A stretch of 64,000 nucleotides of DNA, taken from assembly GCA_036873135.1 (NCBI GenBank), contig JAPTYO010000012.1:12532090-12596089 (forward strand). The letters run 5' to 3'. Below are positions 34,693 to 47,000 of this stretch, piece after piece (positions within the stretch are counted from its first letter, which is position 1; each line of letters begins with the position of its first letter). The notes under the pieces are model-generated. The model had not been told where the DNA came from and searched no databases. It worked only from the letters and a program-made list of their open reading frames with translations. Made by a program: the position numbers and the translations under genes. The stretch comes from Clarkia xantiana subsp. parviflora. Lineage: Eukaryota; Streptophyta; Magnoliopsida; Myrtales; Onagraceae.

Positions 34693-37600
34693 TCAAACAT
34701 GACATTTCTTCAAGTGTGCGCCACTGAAAGAATGTTTCAACGTCTTGCCATCAAGGTCCTCTAATTTGTACGCATTCGGGGCTGGCATCCCTACGATCTT
34801 TTAAGGTCCCTCCCATTTCGGTGACAGCTTGTTTATCCGATCTTGATAGACGAACTCATTCCTCCGCCAAACAAGTTCTCCAACGAAGAATTGTCGGGAC
34901 TTGACCCGCCGATTATAGTACCTGGCTGTTGCCAGACGCATCCGAGCCTGAACTTCGTCAGCCTTCCACCTTTTCTCTTCAAGCAAGTCCAAGTCCAGAC
35001 GTCTCATTTCTTCGTTCGTCAGAGGCTCATAATACCTCATGCGATGGGACGCCACCGCTATCTCCACGGGAGCAACTGCCTCCGTGCCATAAACAAGGCC
35101 AAACGGAGTCTCCCCCGTCGATTGCTTGGGTGTTGTTTTAACAGCCCACAACACGTTTTCAAGCTCATCTAGCCAATGACCCTGCAAGGCATAGACCCTC
35201 TTCTTCAAGCCATCCATTACGATCTTGTTAGCTGATTCCACCTGGCCATTAGTCTGAGCATGGCGGACAGAGGCTGTCCGATGCTCGATGTTCAACTCCT
35301 CCAGATACTCCTTCAACTGAGCCCCATTGAACGGAGGACCATTATCGCTGATCAACACTTGAGGAACCCCGTACCGGGATACAATTTGAGTCTGGAGAAA
35401 CTTGACGATCTGTTTCCCCGTCGTCTTGGCCAACGCCTTAGCCTCTATCCACTTCGAAAAGTAATCAATGGCTACAAGCAAGTACTTGCACTGACCTTTA
35501 GCTTGCGGAAGGGGTCCCACCAAGTCAATGTCCCACTGCGCGAAGGGCCAAGCACTCTTGATGGACATCAAATTCGCGGCAGGAGCCACGATATTCGGAG
35601 CGTACCTCTGGCACGCATCACAAGATTGGACCAACGCTATCGCTTTCTTGTTCATCGAAGGCCAGTAGTAGCCTAAATTCAGCGATTTCCTCACAATGGA
35701 TCAGGCCCCTTCATGACAGGCCGCGACTCCTTCGTGCAACTCTCTTAGAATCCGGTTCGTATCAGGCTTCGCCACACATATCAGAAAAGGCTTTACATGC
35801 CCCTTCTTATATAACTGGTTGTCCACCATCACGTAGTTGCTTACGATTCGACGCAACCTGACAGCTGCCACTTCATCGTCGGGGAGTGCCCCCGTAGTCA
35901 GGAATGTGACTATCGGGGTCATCCAGGTGGGTTCCTCTTTTTCCTCCGATCATGCTTCAATAGCACATACCTCTGATGGATCGATGGTTGAGATAATTAC
36001 CCTCTCCAGAAAGTGCACCTTCCGATTCTCCTCGGGGGCTACCCCCAGGGAAAATTTGCTCAAGGCATCTGCCTCCGCGTTTTCTTCCCTCGGGATTGCC
36101 TCAATGTCGAAGCTTTTGAAGCTTCCCTTCAAAGTCTGCACCTCGTGCAAATACTTCCTCATTGTCGGGCTCCTCGCCTCGTAATTCCCCTGGACTTGAT
36201 TCACGATCAGGTTAGCATCACATTTCACCTTTAAATGATCCACTCCCGTACCTTTGGCAATTTTAAGGCCCGTGATGAGAGCCTCATACTCAGCTTCATT
36301 GTTGGTGGCCCTAAACGTCAAGGCCAAGGCATATCGCAGGGGCTCGCCTCTACCAGGCGGTATCAATACAAATCCTGCCCCCGATCCCTCTACACTTAAA
36401 GAACCATCAGTGTACATTTCCCAAGTGTTCTCCTCATTTGGCTGTTCTGGTTGTTCTGCTATCGGGACCTCCATGGCTGCCCCCTCTACAGGACCTGCTT
36501 CTTTCAGATCGGGTGCTGTAGACTCTGCTATGAAGTCCGCCAATGCCTGGCCCTTAATAGCCGTCCTCGGAGCAAAGTGAATACGGAACTTCGTAAGCTC
36601 GACTGCCCATTTCACCAATCTCCCCGACGCCTCCGGTCGGTTCAAAAAGTGCTTCAAGGGCTGATTAGTTAACACCGTAATCTCATGGGCATGGAAGTAA
36701 GGCCTCAGCTTTCGAGCAGTAATAATCAACGCAAAGAGATACTTCTCAACAGCGGGATAATTCATTTCAGATTTGGCAAACGCCTTGCTTACATAATAAA
36801 CAGGAACTTGGTTGCCCTTAAAATTCTTTATTAACACAGAACTAACAGCAACTTCAGAAACAGCCAAATATAGATAAAGCGGCTCGCCTGGAACCGGTTT
36901 TGCCAATGGCGGGAGGGTACGGAGATGTTGCTTGAGCGCCTGAAATGCCTCCCCGCACTTGTCGGACCACTCGAACTTCTTGTGGGCCCTTAGCACATCG
37001 AAAAATGGCATGGCTCGGTCACTCGCCTTGGATAAGAAACGACTCATCGCGGCTAATCGGCCATTCAATACCTGAACCTCCCGATGGGTTTTCGGAGACT
37101 GCATCTCCTCGATTGCTCTCAGCTTCTCGGGATTCACCTCGATCCCTCTTTGGCTCACCATAAAGCCTAGGAACTTCCCCGAGTTCACTCCGAAAGCGCA
37201 CTTGTCCGGATTCAAACGAACTTGATGAAACCTCATCCGCTCAAACGCCACCGCCAAGTTGCGGACATGGTCTCCCGCCTGTCGGGACTTCACTAACATG
37301 TCATCCACATAAGCCTCCATGGTCTTTCCCAGCATGTCCCCGAACAACTTGTTCACCATCCTCTGGTAAGTTGCTCCAGCATTGACCAGCCCAAAGGGCA
37401 TAACATCATAGTGGTAGACATCACTATCAGCATAGAAGGCTGTGTGGGGGGCATCCTCCTTCGCCATCTTGATCTGGTTATAACCAGAATAAGCATCCAT
37501 AAAGCTCAGCAGCTCATGTCCCGACGTGGCATCCACCAGCTGGTCGATTCTCGGGAGCGGATAACAGTCTTTCGGGCAAGCTTTGTTCAAGTCGCGGAAA

Positions 37601-39204
37601 TCGACACACATCCGCCACTTCCCGTTACTCTTCCTCACCAGGACCGGGTTAGCGACCCAAGTCTGGAATCGGAGCTCCTTGATGAATCCAGCGTCGAGCA
37701 ACCTACCCACTTCCTGCTGGATCGCGATCCTTTTATCTGCGCCCATCGGGCGCCTCTTCTGCATGATAGGCTTGATCGCGGGATCAATCTTCAGCTCGTG
37801 CACTATTACGTTGGGGCTGATTCCTGGCATATCGCTCGGGGACCAGGCACACAGCTCCTTGAAATCCTTCAGGAGCTCGATCAATTCTCGGGCTCTTTCC
37901 TCCGACAAAGCAGACCTGATCTTCACTTTTCTTTGAGGTCCGTCAATCTCGACCTCTTTCAGATCCTCCATGGGGGCGGGACGCCCAAACTCCTCTCGAG
38001 GATCGGCATCAGTCTGAAGGACAGCTATAGCTTCCCTCCTTATCCTTCAGGTGGCGTTGACATAACACTTCATGGATGCTACCTGGTCACCCTTGACCTC
38101 CCCAACTCCATTATCAGTCGGGAACTTCATCTTCTGGTGGACGGTCGAGGCGACTGCCATGAGAGGATTGATGGTGGTCCTTCCGATGATAGCATTGTAC
38201 GTCCCCGCAGACTCCACCACGACAAAATTCACGTTCCGCCTTTCCGCTTTCCACCCACTACCGAATTCCACCGGTAAGGTGATCATTCCCAGCGGATAGG
38301 AAGTAGAACCAGAGAATCCAACCATCGGAAAGTTCACATGCGTCAGGTCCTTCTTCGTCTTTCCCATGGCTTCCAAGGCGTCCATGAACAGAATGTCGGA
38401 GGAGCTCCCTCTGTCTATCAGGATCCGCTTCATCTCGAATCCATCCACATCCAAGGTCACGACCAAGGCGTCATCGTGGGGGCTCTCCACGCCTATCAGA
38501 TCCTCTGCTGAGAAAGATATCACCATTTCTTCCTTCATAGTCCACGATCGGGACCTCTTTCCTAACACCACGGCAGCAGAAATACGGGAAGCGTAATTCT
38601 CCCGAGAAGCGGAGGTATCACCTCCCGCCGCCATTCCTCCATGAATGACATTGATGGTTCCCCACCTCTCCTTACGGGCACCGGAAGATTCCGGCTCAAC
38701 CTTCTTCTTCTTTGGAGATCGATCGCGGGACTTGGAACGGGACCGCGATCGAGTTTTGGAACGGGACCGGCACCGTCCCCTACCATCAAACTCCTTAAGC
38801 TTCCCCTTCTGGATCAGCTTCTCTATCTCCTTCTTCGGCTCCCGACAGTTATCTGTGTCGTGACCATTGGCTCGGTGATACCGACAGTAACGATCAGAGC
38901 GACCTCCTAAGAATTCACCTTCTTTCCTCGGGGGGTATCGGACGAGACCCTGCCGATCCATCACCGCTAGCACGGCGGCCATCGAACTGTTGAGAGGAAC
39001 GTGACGATCCTCTCGGTTATTCTTCCTCGGAGGACGCTTGTCCTCCCTTCTATCGGTGCGACCACGGCTCCTACTTCCCTCCGATTTGTCGTTCCCTTTG
39101 CGATCGTCCGACAGCTTGAACGATTGCTTTCCTCTTCCTGACTTTGGAGGATCAAGCTCTCCGGCAGCAATCTTCGACTCCTGCACGTCGATTTGCTGCT
39201 TCAC
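34693..39204 (-). pseudogene. Pol polyprotein (protease, RT, two RNase H, integrase), broken by in-frame stops
   Basis: Continues the gag frame without any shift. Zinc knuckle-like CRYHRANGHDTDNC (about 38890), aspartic protease LIDRGSSSDIL (about 38400), RT with YVDDMLVKS (about 37310), first RNase H with the VLTNQPLKHFL region (about 36690), and second RNase H with MYTDGSLSVEGSGAG (about 36400). Integrase follows with zinc-binding CDACQRY (about 35610) and DDE residues around DIDLVGPL, SDNGPPFNG and NGQVESANK. Stops lie at 38047-38049 (TGA), 35950-35952 (TGA), 35701-35703 (TGA) and 34801-34803 (TAA). The natural end appears to be the TGA at 34693-34695. Residues around the active sites are otherwise preserved, so decay is by point nonsense mutation. 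As it stands the copy cannot make full-length enzyme. Confidence 0.92.
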
Positions 39205-39210
39205 CCTCGC

Positions 39211-40317
39211 TTACAAAGCTTCCATACTCCACACAGCCTTCGCAGCCACACTATGCATCAGATCGGAACCATATGGGGCAGTTAGGTTCCGAAGGAAGGT
39301 GCGGATGGTCTCTCCCTCCGATATCTCCTCGTCGATCTCGGCGACACTAGCAGTGAACCGTTGGTAGTAATACGCCAACGATTCGTTGGACCTCTGCACC
39401 ACCTGGGTCAAAGACCTCACACTCTTCAAGAGGCACCGACGACCCTGATACTGCTTGATGAAGCGGTCGTGCATATCAGTCCAGCAAGTAATACATCCTG
39501 GCGGTAGGCTGAAAAACCACGTCAAGGCCCTTTCTCCCAATGTGATCGGGAACAGCGAACACACGAGGTCATCATTCGCGGTTCTACCCATACAAGCCTG
39601 GACATGCCTCTGAACATGGCGGACTGGGTCCCCTTCACCATCGTACTCCTTGATGGTCGGAATACCTAGCCCTGGCGGGGCGACAGTATCTATCAGCCGT
39701 GGAACAAAAGGATGAGTAGATCGATCCCTCAGCTCCGATGTCATATGCTTCTGGTCGCCCATGCAAATGTTGACGATCTTCACCACCTGATCGGGGGTGA
39801 TGGGGCCATTCAGGGGAATGGTCCTGTATTGCACTGGTCCGGGACCGTCGACCACGAACCTTTCCGAGTGCTCGGGTTCCTTACCCCTATTCCTGGACTG
39901 AACCTCCTGTTCCTCTTGAACCTCCCTTGGAGGAGGTGGAGGCAACTCTCCCCTTCTCTTGGCAGCCTCTCTTCTGTCCAGAAGAGCCTCCATGGCCTCC
40001 AGGAACATGGGCATATCATCTGCTATTGCCTTAGCCAACTCCGGGTTTGAGGAAGCACCTACCTCCCTCCGCAGGATTTCCTCCCTGTGCCCCACCGGAT
40101 TTGGAGGAGCATCCACCTCCCTTCTTGGGATATCCTCCCTGTTCACCGCCGTGTCTCGGACTGAGACCTCGTGATCTTCACCATGCCCCCCTGTGTGAGA
40201 AACAGCAGGGTGATCACCTTGTTCAGCAGCACGCTCCGGCAACGCGGAATTCACGGTTCCAGCAGGGCGAGAACTGCTCGCCGGGACTTGCTTCTTCTGC
40301 TTGCCACCACTAGCCAT
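39211..40317 (-). pseudogene. Gag protein of the Tat element, ending at a premature stop
   Basis: Starts at ATG 40317-40315 (MASGGKQKKQ); the open frame upstream reaches into the LTR. An N-terminal low-complexity region is followed by a typical Ty3 capsid core (LGERALTWFFSLPPG, DMHDRFIKQYQG, YYYQRFTASVAEI). A TAA at 39211-39213 stops the frame, yet the same frame continues directly at 39208 into the zinc-knuckle and protease region. This copy therefore lacks the usual read-through into pol. Confidence 0.88.
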
Positions 40318-40352
40318 CGATCTAGTAGAAACTATTGTGAATTTTTGTAAGT

Positions 40353-40370
40353 TTCCCACAGACTGCGCCA
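40353..40370 (-). other. Primer-binding site of the Tat element
   Basis: The minus strand reads TGGCGCAGTCTGTGGGAA, one base inside the 5' LTR. TGG complements the tRNA CCA end. I do not assign the tRNA; it is not initiator Met. Confidence 0.7.
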
Positions 40371-40371
40371 A

Positions 40372-41148
40372 TGTTGGATCACGGTCGAAGCTCCGGTACG
40401 TCCTTGACGGAAAACCTGAACTCCTTGGCTCCGCGTAATCCTGCAAAAAGGGAATGATCTGGGTGGTGATCCAGAATCCCTCTCTGATGCTTAAATGAGA
40501 GTTTGAACGATGGGATGGATAGCAATAGTCTAAGTTCGTATTAGAGAGTGTGTATGTAACCTTTCTGAGGTAACTTCCTCCTTTATATAGGAGGGGAAGT
40601 TACCTCAGTTACCTGTAACCGCGCCTGACAGTTTACCCACGTTCCGTATATCTCGTTCAGGATTCCGTGTATCTCGCCCCACGCTCCGCGTATCTCGCCC
40701 GCGCTCCTCGTATCTCGGGCACGCCCTGCGTATCTCGGGGGAGTTTATCCGTATCTTAACCGTTTCCCCACTACTCTATCTAGTAGGCGGGTTTCTTGGT
40801 CTTATCCTCTGATCACAAGTCCCGATCCATATCGGGGACTCCAGAGTTGTCTCATTCTAGGTCACAACCCAGGACCCCACGTCCCACGGGACAGGGCCAG
40901 CATTCTCGGGGCTTTATTATCGAGACCTTCTCAAAGGCATATCGGGGCCTACTCAGAGGCTTCTCGTCGGGAGCATCCAGCTCGCCTATCGGGACCGACT
41001 CTGTCGGGACCGTTCATCATCGGGACTCCCTCTGTCGGGACCTTTCGCCTTGGTCTTCTTGACCTTCCAGGTCTTTCGCGAGGCCCTCTAGGCTTACCCG
41101 CCGTTTATTGACTGTTAACGAGGCTAACGATTACATCGGAACCCATCA
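40372..41148 (-). repeat. 5' LTR of the Tat element
   Basis: 777 bp. It differs from the 3' LTR by scattered substitutions and one extra 20-bp CGTATCTCG-type unit (about 40690-40710). It is followed by the target duplication GACAT. Confidence 0.93.
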
Positions 41149-41153
41149 GACAT

Positions 41154-41700
41154 CAACATCATTCTTCTTCCCATGGACTAGATTTACCTCAGCTTCAACA
41201 ACGACATCGACTAAACCATTATCTCTTCCACAATGGTGTGATTTCATAAGAAATTTGTTTGTTATCCTACAAATATTAACAAAACACGTCAAAATCTATA
41301 ACAATCAAACTTAATACCTTCAATGATAAGTATGAGATTAACAAGTTATTAGAACTCATCGTAGGCCACTGCAATTGGTAATTATCTATCAGGCTCGTTG
41401 AGAAAACCCTAATTCCCCAATCTCAGACTGAGATCATCTTCTTTCTCTCGAAAATTCTCGAGCGATTGTGTAGAATCAATCTCTCTATTATCGAAGGTAG
41501 AACTTGATCGAAGATTTGACGAGAAATTAGCGATGTCGAATAAGATGTTAGATGCTGATTCCTTCTGGAGGTAGAATTCTTTGCCTTCACGCTATATATG
41601 CCGACATGAATATATGATTTAACTTCATCTTTTATGAAATTGTAATTAGGGTAGGGGCGGCAAAAAAAAAAGTAATTAGGTAGAGTTTTACATGGAAATG
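41154..41700 (-). pseudogene. Right part of the sequence split by the Tat element
   Basis: The minus strand from about 41256 to 41149 is open (MKSHHCGRDNGLVDVVVEAE) and runs in frame, across one copy of the target duplication, into the acidic segment at 29815. Upstream, a GTAG-type intron-like interval (about 41265-41330) and a TATA-like CATATATAG near 41597 suggest the 5' end of a gene transcribed leftward. I do not recognise the family. The insertion separates 5' and 3' parts by 11 kb, so it is presumed inactive. Confidence 0.4.
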
Positions 41701-42260
41701 GCAAATCTAACAGTGGAGCTTAGCTCAATAATTATCTAGGCTAAATAAAAAACTCCCGTAAAACCATGAAGTGGCTATTTCTAAAAACAATTGCAAACCA
41801 CATGATTTTTTTTGGAATTAACCTATATTTATATATATATATATATATATATTTAATTATCAAGATTCTATTTAGGATAAAATCTATCAATAATATATTT
41901 TCTCAATTTTTAGAAAATAAAATAATAACTAGTATATATATATCCCTAAAATCATGCATATAATAAATCGGTAATTAATTTCATAATATTTTATTCCTAA
42001 ATCACCCCTAGGCCGACCGATATTGAGGTAACTTGGCGCCGAATAAATCAAAAAAATTACACCTAGTTCGGCGAAACTTGTTCCTAGGGTTTGGTGGTCA
42101 AATTTCTAGATCAAAATTTACCTTAATCACAAATCCAAAGTTTAATTTTGATAAAAATAATATTTTAGTAAGAACATCAATTTTACTAAATACATGAAAA
42201 TCAAATTTACCAAAAATCATGAACACCAATTTTATCAAAAATCATGAACTCCCTACACAT
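41701..42260. other. Gene-free AT-rich stretch with AT microsatellite
   Basis: A run of about 23 bp of AT dinucleotides lies at 41830-41852. From about 42000 to 42260 the sequence may be leader of the copia-like relic to the right (repeated ATCATGAAC motifs). No gene was seen. Confidence 0.45.
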
Positions 42261-42880
42261 GCTCTGATACCATTGTTGGAATTAGGGGATAGTTACTACA
42301 AATTAAAACATGTGTACATGTTAGGTAACTAATTACACATCGGAAAGGGGCATATACCAGTTTATCTTCCGTAGCCCAAGAATCGTCACAGAGGGACTTC
42401 TCGATCTGCCGGTCGGGTCCTTCAGGAACTCTTGTTAAGGAGAAATCTACATGCAATTGTCTTCACAACAAAGCCTCTTTCAATTCGGTGACGGGACAGA
42501 TCTCTATGGTAAATTGTTGACACAATTTCGGCACCTCCTTGGTCTAGGACCACTTCGGCCGAACCTCTTGGAATATAAGTAGAGAGATTTCTTGTCTAGT
42601 CAACTAAATAGAGAGAGTGATCAACCATAAGAAATCCCCTATCTCCTCCTATTTATAAGAGGAGGTGAGCAAAACCCACCAAGGGTTTACCCTATGCAGT
42701 TCGGCCGAAATTCATTACAATTGGGTTTATGGCCCATAGAGATTTTGGCCTAAACCCAAAATCCCTTATGTGCCTAACTCTAATTATGCTTAATTTGTTG
42801 GGTTTATATTAATGTGCTCTCAATTATGGCGGCCCATATACACCAAATGACAATAGTCTTAGCTCTAATTTGAAAACACA
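42261..42880 (-). mobile_element. Copia-like LTR relic with initiator-Met primer site
   Basis: TGGTATCAGAGC on the minus strand (42272-42261) is the standard primer-binding site for initiator tRNA-Met. It directly follows an LTR ending ...CCAACA, so the LTR starts at 42274 on the plus strand (TGTTGGAATTAGGG). The other LTR end is placed near 42880 (minus strand TGTGTTTTC) on weak evidence. A TATA-like TTATAAATAGG lies near 42650. No pol sequence remains to the left, so this is a truncated copy. Confidence 0.6.
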
Positions 42881-44094
42881 TGCAATCTTCCTCCTATATC
42901 TAGGTTATTAATTCTAGTTAGGGTTGTATGCAATAATCCTCTTGTATCTACGTTATTCTTGGTAGCTAGCTAGGACAGTATTGTATGGTGTAATTATGCT
43001 AGTTGAAGTTGAAATGTTCTCTCTATGCCTTGTCCATTTTGTTTTTACCATGGATTAACTAATTTATTTTGCTTAGAAATTGATCAAAATAACTTACTTA
43101 ATCAACTATATTATTCAATTTATATCAACAAATTAAGGAGATTTTTTGCTGCAGAATAACTTACTAAACCTAGCTATCAGAGATTTGTATATAAAAATAA
43201 CTTAGCCTAGTTGTAGAATTTTTGCTGCAAAACTTAAGGTTAAAGAAGAAACAACTATAACATAACCCTAGACGGCGATATGGATATGACAAAGATACGA
43301 AGAATTTGACGCAAGAGATAGAGACAGAGAGACGATGAGGTGACGACGAAGGCGACGACATGATCAAACCGAATGAGGAAGATGAAGAGTTCTAGTTTTG
43401 AAGATGAGGTTCTAGGGCTCTCTCAAAAGTGAAATAAAGGAAGGAAGTTGATGAATGGCATAATAGTCATTATTTTTTAAATTAATTTTTAAATATTATA
43501 TTAGCACATGACAAACACGTGAGACTTAACAGAAATTCTTAATGGCGAACTAACAGAGTAACCATGTGATCCTCTCTGAAAATGAAATATAAGTTTTTTT
43601 TTACTGGCCAAAAAATGAAATAGAAGTTGAAGTTATGGATATAACTATTTATTTTAAAAAAAAAATTCAAAATAAACGCATCGAAAAATTCCGACCGGGT
43701 GTTGTCATCAAAATGCCACAAAAGTTGGTTTTTATTGCACACTTGCCACTGTGATTGGAATTTGTGTTCTGACATTTTGAAATGTCTATCAACTTCGGAC
43801 CATGCATTTTATGAAATTCTTTTGAGTTTTTTTGTTGTTAGATTTTGAGGAAAATGCCAAATAAGGCAAATTGACAGTTGAATGGCCACACCACAAGACA
43901 AGGCAAAGAAACACACGTGGATGGGTACTAGTAGAATGACGAGGATCAGCTTCGATTTAATCCCATCTCCTGAGCTTTCTTCGCCTCCTTTCCCTCCCTT
44001 CTTCTTCTTTCTCTCTTCTCCATAATTTGCTTTGTTTCCTCCTCTTCTCTTTTCGCTCTCCGGATCAAGTCACCTCCCAACGCCAGCTTCGACC
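42881..44094 (+). promoter_or_regulatory. Intergenic region and promoter of the 5-phosphatase gene
   Basis: AT-rich with no gene seen to about 43850. A G-box-like CACACGTGG lies near 43912. The pyrimidine-rich leader (43977-44060) precedes the start codon. An in-frame upstream ATG at 44032 could add 21 residues, but [10 protein letters not shown] at 44095 looks like the family start. Confidence 0.4.
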
Positions 44095-47000
44095 ATGGAC
44101 GATCACAAGATCGAAGATGAAGAGAGGGAGGCATTGGCTTCCCTTGCCAATACTCCTCCTAATCTTAAGAACTCACACTCGTACTCTCAGCTCTTTCGCC
44201 CCTCCTCCCAGCGCACCCAACGACGCAAGCACTCCCTCGACGATGATCGCGTCATTAAAAACGTTGTCGACCAGTTTCAGGACTCATCTACTACTGATGG
44301 GAAGAACGAAAATTTCTTCCGCTACTCTTCCTCCGGCGACACTTCTGATTGCAATGCCCCCGACGGCGCCGACGATCCCCAACCTTTGCCGGAGTTCATT
44401 GCCAGCGGCGGCGGAGTCGGTAGTTTCAAGGTTCCCACGCGTGCCGCCGTGCATCCTGCTAGACCACCCTGTGTTGAGCTGAGGCCCCATCCGCTGAAGG
44501 AGACTCAGGTGGGGAAGTTCCTGCGGAACATCGCGTGCACGGATAGGCAACTGTGGGCCGGCCAGGAGAACGGGATCCGCTTTTGGAACCTGGACAGCGT
44601 GTACGACATTGGATGGGGGCTTGGTGGTCGAGTTAGGCGTGGAGATGAGGACGCTGCGCCCTTTCACGAGTCAGTGACCACATCGCCCACAATGTGTTTG
44701 ATTGTTGACGATGCAAACAAGTTGGTGTGGACGGGTCACAAGGATGGGAGGATTAGGTCCTGGAAGATGGATCAACCTTTTGATGATAACCCATTCAAGG
44801 AAGGTCTCTCTTGGCAAGCACATCGTGGTCCTGTTCTTGCCTTGGTCATCAATGCTTATGGTGAGCTAGCTGTCTCTTCTTAGCTATTCATTCCAATGGG
44901 GACATCGATAACTTCGCTCAATTAACTAGGTTGCATTTTTATTTGTGTATCTTGTCCAACAGGTGATATTTGGTCTGGTTCAGAAGGTGGTATAATAAAG
45001 ATCTGGCCATGGGAAACCATTGAGAAATCTCTATCTTTGTCCCCAGAGGAAAAGCACATGGCTGCTCTCCTTGTGGAGAGATCTGGCATTGACCTCAAAA
45101 GCCAAGTCACTGTTAATGGTAATTGCAGTATATCTTCTGCCGAAGTGAAGTGCCTGCTTTCTGATAATGGCAGAAGGAAAGTTTGGGCAGTGACAGCTCT
45201 CTCTTTCTCCTTGTGGTAGGTTTCTCTTTCAGTAGTGTGTTTAAGCAGAATTATTGTTCAAAGTCTAGATACTTTGTACGTAAGGATCATATGTCATAGA
45301 TGGTAACAGTAATTTCATTTGACTGTGAGGTTTAGATTATGATCACGGTTATCCTGAATATTTTTTGTCATCAGAAGGACCAAACGTGAACATGATTGTT
45401 TCTTATTTTATTTCAATTAGCATACTAAGTAAAAGACTATCATGATATTACTTGGGGATGAAGGAAGATGCATTGTTATATTGGGATCTTTAATCCTACA
45501 GGAACGCCCGCACTAAGGAACTGCTGAAAGTGTTCAATATAGAGGGTCAAATTGAGAATCGTTTTGAGACTGGAGCTCACCCAGAACAATCAGTAGAAGA
45601 TGAGATAAAGGTCAAATTCATCCCTGCAACAAAAAAGGAGAAACCCCAGGGCATTCTGCAAAGATCGAGAAATGCTATAATGGGAGCTGCAGATGCAGTC
45701 CGCCGAGTAGCAACAAAGGGTGCAGGGGCATTTCAAGAGGAAGCTAAGAAAACAGAGGCGATATTGCTTGCAGCCGATGGAACGATTTGGACCGGATGCT
45801 CAAATGGGTTACTAATCCAGTGGGATGGGAATGGAAATCGCCTCCACGATTTCAATTACATATCCTGTGCAGTTTTATGCTTTGGCACGCTCGGAACCCG
45901 AATCTATGTCGGTTATGTAAGTGGGTTCATGCAGGTACTGAATCTTGATGGGAATGTAATTGCTGGATGGGTAGCACACAGTAGCCCTGTGATAAATATT
46001 GCAGTTGGAGGTGGTGAATGCATATATAGTTTGGCCACTCATGGTGGTATTAGGGGATGGTTTGTTGCTTCCCCAGGACCAATAGACAGCACTATACGTT
46101 CAGAATTGTCTTCAAAGGAAGTAATATATACACGAAGAGATAATATCAAGATATTAGTAGGAACGTGGAATGTTGGACAAGGGAAGCCCCCTCAAGAATC
46201 ACTTGCAATATGGTTGGGTTCTACATCATCGGATGTTGGGATTGTTGTTGTTGGCTGCCAGGAAGTGGATATGGGTGCTGGTTTTCTCGCCATGTCCGCT
46301 GCAAAGGAAACTGTAGGATCCTATTGCTTGGATAATGCATTCTCCTTTAACAATAATATGTTTGACTCCAAGTGCTTTAACATATATGTGGTTGTTTCAG
46401 GTCGGAATGGAAGGTAGTGCAGTCGGTAATGCATGGCTCGACACGATTGGGAAAACATTGGATGAAGGAAACAATTTTGAGCGGATGGGATCGAGGCAAC
46501 TGGCAGGTTTGCTTATCGGTCTCTGGTAAGTAAGCAATTAGATGATCGCCAATATACTGGATAGAAATGAGAATACATTATTCTGATTTGTTATATGTTG
46601 AATAGGGTTAGAAAGAATCTTAGAACACATGTTGGAGATGTTGATGTGGCAGCAGTTCCATGTGGTTTTGGTCGTGCAATCGGTAATAAGGTTTGTTCCT
46701 GGTGCTCATGTGATTGCGCATAGTTTAGTTTCAATGAATTATGATTTTTAAGATGTCATTATCCAGTTTGATCTAAGATTTTTACTGAATATTATGTATC
46801 TTTCTATAAATTAAAGAGGGTTTGATTGATTTCTAATAAATTTTGTGAACACTAACTTAGGGAGGGGTAGGACTAAGGATCCGAGTGCATGATCGGATAA
46901 TGTGCTTTGTGAATTGTCACTTAGCAGCACATCTGGAAGCAGTGAATCGAAGAAATGCAGATTTTGATCACATTTATCGAACCATGGCTTTCAGCCGTTC

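Larger units (their letters stand above)
29816..41148 (-). mobile_element. Ty3/gypsy LTR retrotransposon, Tat lineage
   Basis: 11,333 bp on the minus strand with a perfect 5-bp target duplication GACAT (29811-29815 and 41149-41153). LTRs are 757 bp (29816-30572) and 777 bp (40372-41148). Gag-pol runs 40317 to 34693 on the minus strand in the order gag, zinc knuckle, protease, RT, RNase H, second RNase H and integrase. The doubled RNase H and an extra gene between pol and the 3' LTR, on the opposite strand, are hallmarks of Tat elements. The LTRs differ by roughly 17 substitutions plus one 20-bp indel by eye, so it is older than its neighbour at 19986. In-frame stops make this copy defective. 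Confidence 0.95.

Noticed and set aside
38072..38910. Plus-strand frames opposite pol
   Set aside because: Shadow frames of the conserved minus-strand pol; compositionally odd and without domains.
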